Origin: Nautilus pompilius | Taxonomy: Eukaryota > Mollusca > Cephalopoda > Nautilida > Nautilidae | DNA length: 64,000 nucleotides | Assembly: GCA_018389105.1 (NCBI GenBank) | Contig: JACATO010000305.1 | Location: forward strand, 248,001 to 312,000 | Direction of reading: 5' to 3' | Made by a program: the position numbers and the translations under genes | Part shown: in pieces, positions 39,296 to 51,600 of the stretch | Layout of the letters: each line of letters opens with the position of its first letter | How positions within the stretch are numbered: position 1 is the stretch's first letter | The notes under the pieces: model-generated | The model's database searches: none | What the model was told of the DNA's origin: nothing | Seen by the model: the letters and a program-made list of their open reading frames with translations, nothing else

Positions 39296-39646
39296 ATGGA
39301 CGACAGCAGGGAAGAGGACGAGGAGGAGGTGGGAGTCAACGCGGAAGAGGACGAGGCCGGGGCGTCCAGCTCCCTGCCGCCGCCCGACCCTTGCTACCGG
39401 TGCTGCGCGAGGGTCTATCCCGTGGAGCGGGTGGACGTCGGGGTGCTGTTCCACAAGAAGTGCTTCAGGTGCCGGGTGTGCTGCCGCCAGCTGACGCTGC
39501 GCACGTTCCACTGGGACAACGAGAACGAGCCCGACGTCTACTGCAACGTTCACGTGCCCAAGCTGGTCGCCACCATAGACCACGAGGCCATGGGCATCAA
39601 GGCGGCCCTTAATGCTCCCAGGAAGGGGACGAACGTTAACGAACAG
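39296..39646 (+). CDS. Gene B exon 1: acidic N-terminus and LIM domain
   Basis: 117 codons ending at CAG|GTAAGC in phase 0. A Glu/Asp-rich leader is followed by LIM spacing C-x2-C-x16-H-x2-C-x2-C-x2-C-x20-C-x2-H. The core VDVGVLFHK.CFRCR.C is almost identical to gene A. The C-terminal part carries DHEAMGIKAALNAPRKG, typical of hillarin linkers and absent from gene A. Confidence 0.89.
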
Positions 39647-42600
39647 GTAAGCGAGGATGGATGAGGGGGGGGGGTCGTCCGCCATCTCACTGTTGTGATC
39701 GAGTTAGGGATATCGGCGGCACCGGACTTGGTGAAGGAAGGAAGGAAGGTGCAGCGCCATGGCGGACCGTTGAGTATGGGGTGGGGCAGTGTGATGGTGG
39801 GGAGAGCCATCTCGGAAAAAACAGAGCAGACCCTCCCTCTGACTTCTTCTAAATGGGGAGGGGCACGGATTTATTTGGTTAGTTATCTCTACTACCGTAA
39901 CCTCTGGGGAAATGGTCCTTCGATAAACCTGGAACCACTACGAAAGGCAGGATTGGATTGGAGAGCTGATGGGAAGAATGACCGTGATTCTGAGTTCGGA
40001 ATCCATCATGGTAGTAATATGCGATTTCCCCCCCCCCCCTTACAAGAACTCATGGCGACAGGTGCGAGGGGGTTTCAGGCTGCGCGAGCCGGATTTGGAG
40101 TTAACGTTTGTCACAGTTCCAGGGTGATCCCAGAACCTTTTTTTGGGGGGTGAGGGACATGGCTGTGGGTCTGTTTCTGTAAGTAAGAAGGAAGAATCCT
40201 GGTTACTTCCCCACGCATGTTCCCCGAAAATAAAGGAAGACCGCCGGTGTACTGCATTATGATGATAGACTGGAATCCTTTTAGTTTGTCGCCGAGACAC
40301 CAGCCTTCCGGACAACTCCCTGTTGTCACTTTTTCCGATAGTGGAACTCCCTGATTGTATGATGCTCAACTAGCGACCAACATAAGCAGAAGGGAGCTCG
40401 ATCTCCTGTTACGGCCACCAGGTTTAGAACCCCAAACCGCGCGGTCGATCGCGTCCATCAATCGGGACGGGCGGACTCATTGCTGTCGCGATCCCTTTAA
40501 AGCAGGCCAGTCGGTGCCCGGCGGACGAACTGCAGTTTCGGGGCCGTTTACTTTCCCCGGGGGTGTACCGGTCTCGTCTCGCCTCGTCTCGTGGTTCCCA
40601 GCCCTCCGCACGAGAAGTTTCCTCAACCGTGACCGTACCCGTTTGATCCTTCGCTCTTCTAAAAAGGACAACAAAGGAGGTCGAAGGGACAAGCAGGGCC
40701 TTCCTTCTCGTAAGGGAGGCGGGGGGTGGGGGTGACCGCCTGTGAAGTTGCCGATCGGCCGACATTACCTTACCCACCCGCGATTAATACGTTTCAGTTT
40801 TTTGTCCCCCGCCTTCGTTATTTACTTACGTCGAGCCCGCTGACGTCACCGACTCGGGCCCCTCCCCCCTCGGGGCTGCTCTGTGGTTGTTGTTTTTTTT
40901 TGTTTTCACGGACCATGCGTCATCTTCAGCGAGATTAATTTTGCACCTAGCTCCCACCTTGTTTGGAATGAGTAATCGCCCGGGATAAGGCGGATACAAA
41001 GGGATCCCCCCCGCCCCATTCTCGCCGGGGAAAGGGACCAAGAGGTAACCGCAGCAAAACAAACAGGTTCTGGGCGATGACTCCTCCGGACCCAGACTTA
41101 CGTAAGTTCGGGCTGGACGCTCTCCTCTCTCTGTTCGCTCGGTTGTGGTTCTGCCGCCCACCGCTGCTTACAAGTGCAGACTTAAACTCACTTCCTATTT
41201 CCGGGAGGGGGGCCACCCTGTAAATCGAGAAGGGACTAAGTTCCAGAAGCATCCCCGCCCACCCACTCAGCTGTTCATCTATAATTCTGTGAGCTACCTT
41301 TTATCTTCATAGGACCGCATCTAGAGGACTCGTTTTCAATTTAAAGGTAATATTTCTCCTCCTCTGCTTTGTTTTTAAATCGCCATCAAATATCCCGCCT
41401 GTTCAAAAGAAACCCGGCCGCGTACCAATTACGTCGATTCCATTTTCAGCTGGGGGTTATTTGAACGACCCTAGTAAATAGAATCCCTCTTATCTGCTAA
41501 GGAAAAGTGCATATCTTTGTTTTCATCCCAGGACCTTTAATTAGTTTTCTTTCTCGTTATATTTTGCAAGCGGATCCTCGAATTGAGCAGCCAAGTTCTG
41601 AACAGCTGCGTCGATGTTTACACTTCATGTAAATTAAGGGGTGAGAGCAGCTTTAATAACACGTTTTAGTTAACGCACTCGTGTCTACGAAGTGGTGGTT
41701 GGGGGGGGCTATTATATTAGGGTGCTAGGTGCCGTGGACCCGACCCTATGCTTTCAGCGTGTCTGATAGACACTTGGGATGTACCCAACGTGGTACGCGG
41801 AGGGTTAAAAGGTAATTAATGGTTGCTGACAGTTCGATAATGAACACGGGTCTGTGTCACGATCGCTCGGGGGGGGATGTACCCAACGTGGTACGCGGAG
41901 GGTTAAAAGGTAATTAATGGTTGCTGACAGTTCGATAATGAACACGGGTCTGTGTCACGATCGCTCGGGGGGGGGGGATGTACCCAACGTGGTACGCGGA
42001 GGGTTAAAAGGTAATTAATGGTTGCTGACAGTTCGATCATGAACACGGGTGGCGTCCTGCCCCGATGTATCGTCTCATTCCAAATCCTTGTTTCGAATGT
42101 TGATAAATCGGGAGTTTTAAACTTCCCACATTTGCTGGAATCTACAGCAGGGAGAGAGGAGGGGGGGGGAAAGGGTGTATGTCGTTTAGAATCCTTTGTT
42201 GCTCCTAGATGAGATCGTACTTCCCCCATGCGAAGCACCGGTCTACCTGAGGGAGGGGGGAGAAGAAGACCCCGGATATTTCGGACGTTCATTGTTGGAG
42301 GCCATGGCGCCGGACGGAAGCTCAAGTTAATCTGTGGGTGGGGAATATTATGCAGAAAACCTTTTGGCAGGGAGGCCGGCTTCTTCAAGGGGGGGGGTGG
42401 GAGAACAGGCGCAGAAGACAGTATAGAGCCGGCCGGCCTCATCAGTTCGCATCCCGAATCGAAGATGGCGGCCCTGAGAATCCGTATTTGCGCCCCAGTC
42501 CGTATCCGTGGCAACGGGCATCACCGCGGAAGACAATAGGTCACGGGATGCGTCTCTGGCTGATGATCCTTCCCCGTCTCTCTCCTTTAAGGCGAAATGA

Positions 42601-45600
42601 TGAAGAAAAACCCCCGAGGAGGCGACAGGTAGCAGATGGACGGTAGAGCGGACAGGGGTCGAAGCCTCCGAGGGGGTCTCTCGGCTCCAGACCTTCAGGG
42701 TGCCGCGTAAGCTACGGCCCCTTTCGTTCCTCTAAACCCCAAAGACAGCTGCGGAACTTTTGGATGCAGGCTCTTCTGGCACCGTAGTTTCTGAGAAGAC
42801 TCGCCGAAGCAGGGGCAAGGGACGCAACTGCAGCACACACACACACCCCGGGGGGCCCCTTTAGGGGGCGTTTACCGTTTCGTTCCACCCCCCCCCGCAG
42901 ACCTTTCTTACGTGACTCGTGTCGATTTAGGAAGAAAGCATGTATGTAAATACCCGCGAGAGGAGGGGGCACCTGCAGCTGAGCGGATCTCGACTTCTGG
43001 ATAACAGTTATTTTTTTAAACAACAACAACAAAAAAAATGAGAATTTCTGTTTTCGGGGGACAGGAGGGAATAGTTGATGACTCACTCTACTCTTTGACG
43101 GGGAGGGGTTTTCTCCGGAGGATGGAATTATCACGCCCGGCCTCGGTTATTGATTCGTAGCTTCTCACTCGCCGATCTCGTCTCCGGCGACATGTTTACA
43201 GACACCCGCCCGCTTGGTTTTCCTGAAGTGCGGCGCCCGTCCATGGGAGATAACTGCCACCGACCCGGTCGACTGGCCTTCCGAATGAATAATGCCTGAC
43301 GACCGGGAGTTTTAGTTCTCGCGAATTCTAGCTTAGGGGGGAATCATCTCGAACTCGGAGTAGGCTGACCGGAACCAACCATCCATCTCTCTCTCTCTCT
43401 ATCTCTCTCCATCTCCATCTCTATCTCTCTTCATTTCATTATCTCTCTCCATCTCCATCTCCATCTCTCTCTCTATCTCTCTTCATTTCATTATCTCTCT
43501 CCATCTCCATCTCTCTCTCTATCTCTCTTCATTTCATTATCTCTCTCCATCTCCATCTCTCTCTCTATCTCTCTTCATTTCATTATCTCTCTCCATCTCC
43601 ATCTCTCTCTCTATCTCTATCTCTCTTCATTTCATTATATCTCTCCATCTCTCTTCATTTCATTATCTCTCTCCATCTCCATCTCTCTCTATCTCTATCT
43701 CTATCTCTCTTCATTTCATTATCTCTCTCCATCTCCTCTCTCTCTCTCTCTCTCTCTCTATTATCTCTATCTCTCTTCATTCATTATCTCTCTCCATCTC
43801 TCTCTCTCTCTCTCTCTGTTAAATAAATAACCTGGGACGTTCTCAGTTTCCGCTCTCCTCGGCTTCATGGCTGCTGTTGTGGCCTCTGTAAGCCTAACAC
43901 AGTTCAACACGAACTCTGTTCACATCTCTGCACCACATACAGTAAATAACCTGCTTAGAGTTGTTAGTTATTATCTTTTTAAAAATTAACCACGTACGAT
44001 ATGCTATCCATCACTCTGGTATCCCTAAACGTACAAGCAAGCATTAAGATTGAGTAATTTTCCAGTGGACAAATTATACAGATGCAGTTCAGTCCATACT
44101 GTTTATTACAGAACCATTTATGGTAACCATGTCATTCCACTTTTATATATTTACAGACCAGGCTAATTTATTATATTTAGTATTATCTGTTACTGTTTCA
44201 CAAGCATTTTAAGATTTCTATTACTAAAAAAATTTTTTCATGTTACCTCTTCTGGCTTCCTTTTACATAAGAGATTGAATGTTTCTCAGATTTAAAATTT
44301 AGAAAGAATTTTAACTCATTTAAAGTCTCCATCTCTCTCTATCTCTATCTCTCTTTATTTCATATCTCTCTCTCTATCTTTATCTCTCTTATTTCATATC
44401 TCTCTCTCCATCTCCATCTCTCTCTCTCTCTCTATCTCTATCTCTCTTTATTTCATATCTCTCTCTCTATCTCTATCTCTCTTTATTTCATATCTCTCTC
44501 TCCATCTCTATCTCTCTTCATTTCATATCTCTCTCTCCATCTCTATCTCCATTTCATATCTCTCTCTCCGTCTCCATCTCTCTCTCTCTCCATAGATTTT
44601 GATTTGGAAGTGCTTTCCAGAACAATTTTTCCAGATGTGTCATGACCTCTGGGACCAATTTGGAAATGGGGCATCTGAACGAACATTATTTTTTTTGTCT
44701 TAGGTAATTTCTGTGGAAAATTTTTCCAAGCTGGCATCAAAGATAGGCCAGGTCAAACTGCTGGTACCAGGACAGATCTGCTAGGTTGCAAATGCCAGGT
44801 GATTTGCTGGCCAACCTATTCTGTATCAGGTTACTGAATGATGTTTACTGTCAGTAAATCATCCCCCCAGACATTTTCATCATTTATGAATCATCAGCTA
44901 ACATTTGTGGAGTTGTTGGTTCAAAATTTTTATCATTTTAATATTTTTTTTACCAATCAAATAAATTCGCCGGCAAAGTTCTTCAGATCAATTTGTAGAA
45001 TTCAAGGACGCAGTCAGTTTGTAATCCCAACACGATCTAAGAAAGGTGGAGATAATGTAAATATTGAATACTTTTTATCCCTTTTATCCATATTTCTACC
45101 AAAATACCCACACATTACATGAGTAGAAAATTATGTTTCTGCAGTCAGATCGAAATATTGTTTTTAATATACAACCTGAAGTTTCAATTATGTATAAGAT
45201 AAACCCCTCACTTTGGTATACATATGCAATGTTTAATGGTAAAAATGTAAGAGGAATGTGGAACATACATGCTGAGAACTGCATTTTGCTTGTAGCATGA
45301 TGTCTCAAGCTTAGCTATGAAGACAAGATTTTTTTATGCCCTTGCATGTATAGTGTTGTGACCATGTAGTGAGATCAGTGGCATGATAGATTTATGCAGA
45401 TGAATAACATTGTTCGGCTGCGAGTATGCTTGACACATTGTTGTTAAACATTTTAGAATTAACTATTCACGTATGGATATGATTTCCAATTAAAACAGCC
45501 ATAAGCCATAACATCTCTGAAAAGTGGAGATTTAGGTGCAAAACCCAGTGTAATTCACCAGTCATCTATGGTAGTAGTGCTATGGATGATATTTGATATG

Positions 45601-48600
45601 CTTGGGAACTGCTCTTCTCAATGATGTTTTTCTTTTAGCACAACACTTTAGCATCTACAGATTATGTAATGAATATGTTCACTGGCTGCTACTAGGTTAT
45701 TTCAAATTCAGGGTGAATCTGATTATGATATATTCCAGTTTATAGTCATGCCAACTTAATTATTTTTCATTAATTCTTCTCAAAAAGCCACATCATTTTT
45801 TAAAGAGTATATTTCATTGTACATGCATTTTCAGATTAGAGGTAGTGTATACAACCCTGGATGGGAATATGATGCAAATGCACTGGAATTTGCTCATCAC
45901 AGAGACATTATGGAACAAGGAAACAGGCGACCTTTTGCAACCTATGAGGTAATTTACTTTTTACTAATCTATGTGCATGTGTGTGAAGACAAACCACATA
46001 TATTGTAATGTGTGGACATATTAAGTTAAGGTGAACCCATGCATTGTAATGTGCAGACATATTAAGGTAAGACGAACCACACACATTGTTATGTGCGGAC
46101 ATATTAAGGTAAGACGATGTAATGTGTGAACATATTAAGGTAAGACAAACCACATATATTGTAATGTGTGGACATATTAAGTTAAGGTGAACCACACTTA
46201 TTGTAATGCGTGAACATATTAAGGTAAGACGAACCACACTTATTGTAATGTGTGAACATATTAAGGTAAGACAAACCACATATATTGTAATGTGTGGACA
46301 TATTAAGTTAAGGTGAACCACACTTATTGTAATGTGTGAACATATTAAGGTAAAACGAACCACACTTATTGTAATGTGTGAACATATTAAGGTAAGACGA
46401 ACCACACATATTGTTATGTGCGGACATATTAAGGTAAAACGAACCACACTTATTGTAATGTGTGAACATATTAAGGTAAGACGAACCACACTTATTGTTA
46501 TGTGCGGACATATTAAGGTAAGACGAACCACACTTATTGTAATGTGTGAACATATTAAGGTAAGACAAACCACATATATTGTAATGTGTGGACATATTAA
46601 GTTAAGGTGAACCACACTTATTGTAATGTGTGAACATATTAAGGTAAGACGAACCACACATATTGTTATGTGCAGACATATTAAGGTAAGACGAACCACA
46701 CGTATTGTAATGTGTGGACATATTAAGGTAAGACGAACCACACATATTGTTATGTGCAGACATATTAAGGTAAGACGAACCACACGTATTGTAATGTGTG
46801 GACATATTAAGGTAAGACGAACCACACATATTGTTATGTGCAGACATATTAAGGTAAGACGAACCACATGTATTGTAATGTGTGGACATATTAAGGTAAG
46901 ACGAACCACACATATTGTTATGTGCAGACATATTAAGGTAAGACGAACCACACGTATTGTAATGTGTGGACATATTAAGGTAAGACGAACCACACATATT
47001 GTTATGTGCAGACATATTAAGGTAAGACGAACCACACTTATTGTAATGTGTGAACATATTAAGGTAAGACGAACCACACGTATTGTAATGTGTGGACATA
47101 TTAAGGTAAGACGAAACCACATATTGTTATGTGCAGACATATTAAGGTAAGACGAACCACACGTATTGTAATGTGTGGACATATTAAGGTAAGACGAACC
47201 ACACATATTGTTATGTGCAGACATATTAAGGTAAGACGAACCACACGTATTGTAATGTGTGGACATTAAGATAAGGTGAACTACAGAACTACACTTATTG
47301 TAATTTAGTTTCAAAAATTAACTTAGTTTGTGGTAGAGAAAGTAGTTAAGAAGTTTTTATTAGAGTATAAAATTACTTGATACTAATACAATTTAAATTT
47401 GTTACAGTGAATTTCTTTTAATGATACATATATTTTGTACTGGTTTTTTTCCTGATCAACCCTATATTATTAAACAGTTTTTTTTTTTCTTTCTTTTTAA
47501 GGATTTTGAAACGTCTGGAATCTTTGATGCTCAAAATGATTTGGAGAAGCGCCAGAAAGAAGAGGAAGATAAACTTTACATGCAGCTGAAGGAAGAACGG
47601 GAAATCAAAATCAAAAGGCTGGAGGAAGACTTAGAAGTAGAGAAAGAATGTTCAGTTGTGGAAGTTGTAACTGGATTTGAAAGACTTGTTTCCCAACAAG
47701 AGAAAATTAACTTGGCAGAAGAGACAAAGAAGCTGGAAGAGGAATACCGGCAGAAGAAGCAAGAAAGACTCAAAGTTTTGTTGGAAAAACTGAATAATGA
47801 GGAAAGAAACCAGGTGGCTCAACTCATTGAGAAACACAGCCAGGAGATGTTGGTTATGATTGCAGAGAAGCTGAACGCTTTACAGGTTTGTGTGCTATTA
47901 TTGTTGCTGTTAAGCTTATTTGGCCTTGTTACTGGTGACATCAGTCATCTGAGGGGTTTTTGTCTTGTTTTCCCCTTTACCTTAACACACCATACCACAA
48001 AGGAATCAGGTGACTTACCTGCTCTTACAAGGCTGGTCAGTTGAACTTTGACATGCTGTTCATTATTTTCTTTTATTTTTAAATTGAGGGGGTATTCTTT
48101 TTCTTCTGAGTCATAACAAATGGCAACAGTGGTTAGCTGGTTTTGAGGATGATTGGTTGAGGGTTAACCATAAGAATTTGGGAGTTGGTGTCGATGAGAC
48201 AGGTGTTAACACATAAGAAGCTGATTTGGCGATCATCTGAGGCCAGTTAATTCTGAATGTGGGAGATGAGGACCAAACGTAGCTCCCTTTTGCTTGCTGT
48301 GAATGAAATATATTAAAATCTTAACAGATTTTGATCAAATTTGTATAAGTCAGAAGTTGAATGAAGGCTTTGAAAAGGTGAGTATAACATCAGTAGCTGG
48401 AGTTATTAGAGAATTTATTCCAAGAATGAATTTTATCAGAACTGATTGGGTGATAAAGCGGGAAAAGAAGTGATCTGTTAACCCTTTCGGGAGTGTGCTC
48501 CTATTTAGGGGGAAGTAGGCAGTGACCATGACCAAGTAATCCCATAAATATACCTTTCTAAGTTTACAGCATACCTACTTCCCGTAAATATACAGAGTTA

Positions 48601-51600
48601 ATGCAGTATTTTTCTCTCTTTTCCTTTTAACTGTGTCTTATGTGAATTTAAATATGTAGAACATTTTGGATACAAAATCATTCCCATTAATGTGTTTTGT
48701 GTTAGAATACCAACGTAATTAAAACAATTGTTCAATATTATAAAAAGAGATAATTTAAATTTATTTTCCCTTTGTCAGTATGTGGAAAGGGGTTAACAAG
48801 CAGTCAGGGTTGTCCCTGAACACACCACCCAGAGGGTATGGATTTTTTTTTCTTTGAATGATGAAAGTACCTTTTATAATTAATCCAGTAATCTATCTGA
48901 ATCTGATTATTTTCTTCATCACAAAACTGAGCATTAACAAGGCATGATGTCAGGATGCAGTGAATGGTCTCAAATCTGCTGAAATCCTGAGTAATTCCAT
49001 GTAGCACTGAATTACCCTATTCTCTGAGCTGTCGCAGTTCACCCATGGTGTCTGGTCTGTGGACACGCTTCAACCAAGACTTGCACTGAAGTACATCACT
49101 TTAAAATATGGCCGTCCTACAGATTTGCTTTAACACGTGAAAAGGAAATAGCACCAGGTCAGGAGAGAGACGGCTACTGATTACCGGATTATCACAGCTC
49201 TGTGTGTTGGCCGCTGATTCCTGCTGTGATGTTGGTTTCAGTTAGCCGTACTCCCCTAATACACATTTTCCCCACATTGACTGGGAAATTAGTTGGGCTT
49301 CTTACCTCCATATTCAAATGGCTTCTCTTTATCTGCCAACTCTTTCTGTGCAGTGGTATTTTTAGTAAGGAACTTACACTTCCAGAATTTAAACAGAAAG
49401 CCGTAAGTAATATAGTAGCTCTGAGATTTCCATCTTTCCTATCAAAGGTATGGTATATCAGTTTAATCAGCTTTTAATACAACTTATTGTTGAGAGGGAA
49501 ATACCATATCACTGGTGACTGAAATTTTCATGTTTGCAATCAGAAAATCAATTTTGAGAGTTTTTATTTTTAAAAAATATATTATTGATTACTGTAATTA
49601 GAAGTTTTTTGTTGTTTTATTTCAACATGGTTACTAAGTAATAATTTGAAAATGTGTTAGTCAGATCTTGATTTCAGATTTTGTTATCATGGTCAGAAGA
49701 TTTTAATGATCATTGGATTATTCAAGACTTTGTATTATCTATGAATTATAAATCATTATGTTGTTTATAACTGGCCATTTGTGTGTTTGGAATTTTTATT
49801 TTTATTCTTGAATTAAAGTTCTGAGATTTTGAAGTTGCCATAAGATTTTGTGCAGTGGAGTTCGAAATAAACTTCCTTTTCTTTGACCTTTCTTGCCTGA
49901 CTAAATAGGAGCTCAGGCCTCTTTCTGCATTTTTAACTGAAAGTATTATTGCAGCTGTAGATTCTGGTCAACTTGGCACTGAAGTCTACGCTAGAGCATT
50001 ACAGTAGCTTTCATGGTATTGCATTGCATTGTGGGAACATGTTCTTAACTATTGTTGGATTTAAACTTATGCTTTAAATGTAGCAGTTCTTTTTGTCCTT
50101 CAAAGAACAGATTCAGATGCCAACTGATAATAACCCACATGAAATAAAGGGGCTGTCTTCACTGAGGATTAACACATGCTTGTTTTAGGAAAAGAAATCT
50201 GAGTCAGAAGGCACAGAAGAGGAATTGATGGATCTTTCTAAACCTCCCTATGTGGGCCCTCCAGAATTTAAGAAAACTGATATATATGACACCCCCAGGG
50301 TTTTTGAGCAGCTAGATAACAGTGTTTTTGAGGTGAGTGTTTGCATTGGTTCCTTTGCTTAAAGAAATGTTATTTAATTGAATGAGTTTCATGACAATGG
50401 TTTTGCTTTGAGTTAAAATGAATCTGTGGTAAATGCCATTTTATTTTATTTTGGAGAAATCTAAATGCTGTCTATCTGCAAGCATTCAAACTAAGAAGCT
50501 CAACTTAAAATTGCAAGGTAATGTTGAAGGAGACTTTTAAAAAAGACATGGAAATGTTAAAATTGTTAATTTACATGTTTTTTTTTTTGTGTGTGTGAAT
50601 AATGTTGACGTCTGAATGAATGAAAGATCTACACATAAAACAGGTGAGAAATTTTTAAAAAAAAAAACTTTTTTTTTTAAAGTTGTGTGTTTTCATTTTA
50701 ATAAATGTGCTCAAATTGATTATGTAAACACTATCATTATCTTCTTTTCTCGCAGTTTCTGGTAATTAATGAGAAAAGAATTTGAGTAATGCTTTTCTAC
50801 TTGCATTATTTCTCTACCACGCCCCTTTTTTTTCTTTCTTTGCACAAATTGGTGTTTTTCACGATGAATTTCTTAAGTGTTGTTTTGCATTATTATCAGC
50901 AGATGCAAATATTTTGTTAGAAATCTAAATTTTATTAAATTTTTATGTAACTTATATCTGTAGTCCTCGCTCACTTTGCAGACCCTGTCCTGACTTTGAG
51001 GTTCATAGATGTGGTCTAGAAGGGGCATCATTGCCTTGGTGACCTAAGTGAGTAGTTACCCAGGTTACTGTTGGGGGGGGTGCTCTTGAGTGGTAGTCAA
51101 GAATTATCTACAAAACCTCTACCGGGTGCACCAGAAAACTCTACTAGAGCCCTTCTTTTTTAGATGTGGGAGGAAACCCTTGCGGACAGCTGGTGAAGAA
51201 ACCATGACAGGGAAGGAGGCCAAACCAAGCCAATCTTGACCATCTCTGGCCCACAATCCTAGCAGGCCAGTAGTCTACCACTGGGTCACCCTGCGTATAG
51301 TCCTTTAATTTGGTTGCTGCGTTTAAAGCAATACACATGCAGCAATGAATGGCATGGAAAAATTAATAGGTTAGCCATGTTCAGTAACTTACAGATTTCA
51401 TATAAACTTTCTTTTTTTTTTTTTTTGATAGCGTAAATGAGACATGCTCAGTAACAAGTTTTTTAGTAATAGGTTCTCTCCTTTTTAGTGTTTGGGGTAA
51501 TGTTAATGTCAATAGTATTATGGTCTTCCAGTTATGAATAGTTTTGCATGATGTTTTCTGACACTTAAAGGTAAATCTGAATCCGGTTTGTCTCTGCTGA

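Larger units (their letters stand above)
38990..43370. other. GC/CpG-rich block at the start of gene B
   Basis: Covers the promoter region, exon 1 and the first 3.7 kb of intron 1. It is rich in CpG and G-runs, unlike the AT-rich DNA on both sides, and ends abruptly at the pyrimidine array. Long open frames on both strands are a composition effect. It resembles a CpG island extended into the intron. Confidence 0.55.

Noticed and set aside
39155..39685. 176-codon minus-strand frame over gene B exon 1
   Set aside because: Shadow of the GC-rich LIM exon; the plus strand has all LIM ligands and a matching splice donor.
41903..42514. 203-codon minus-strand frame in gene B intron 1
   Set aside because: Composition-driven frame in CpG-rich DNA that runs through the tandem triplication; no motif.
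42712..43134. 140-codon minus-strand frame
   Set aside because: Low-complexity CpG-rich DNA without family motifs or splice support.
45990..47275. Possible CRISPR-like array
   Set aside because: Units are contiguous with no unique spacers, and the window is eukaryotic.
45908..47314. 468-codon open frame on the minus strand and several frames on plus
   Set aside because: They are translations of the 42-bp minisatellite, whose period is a multiple of three. The peptide is a monotonous 14-residue repeat with no start context or splice support.
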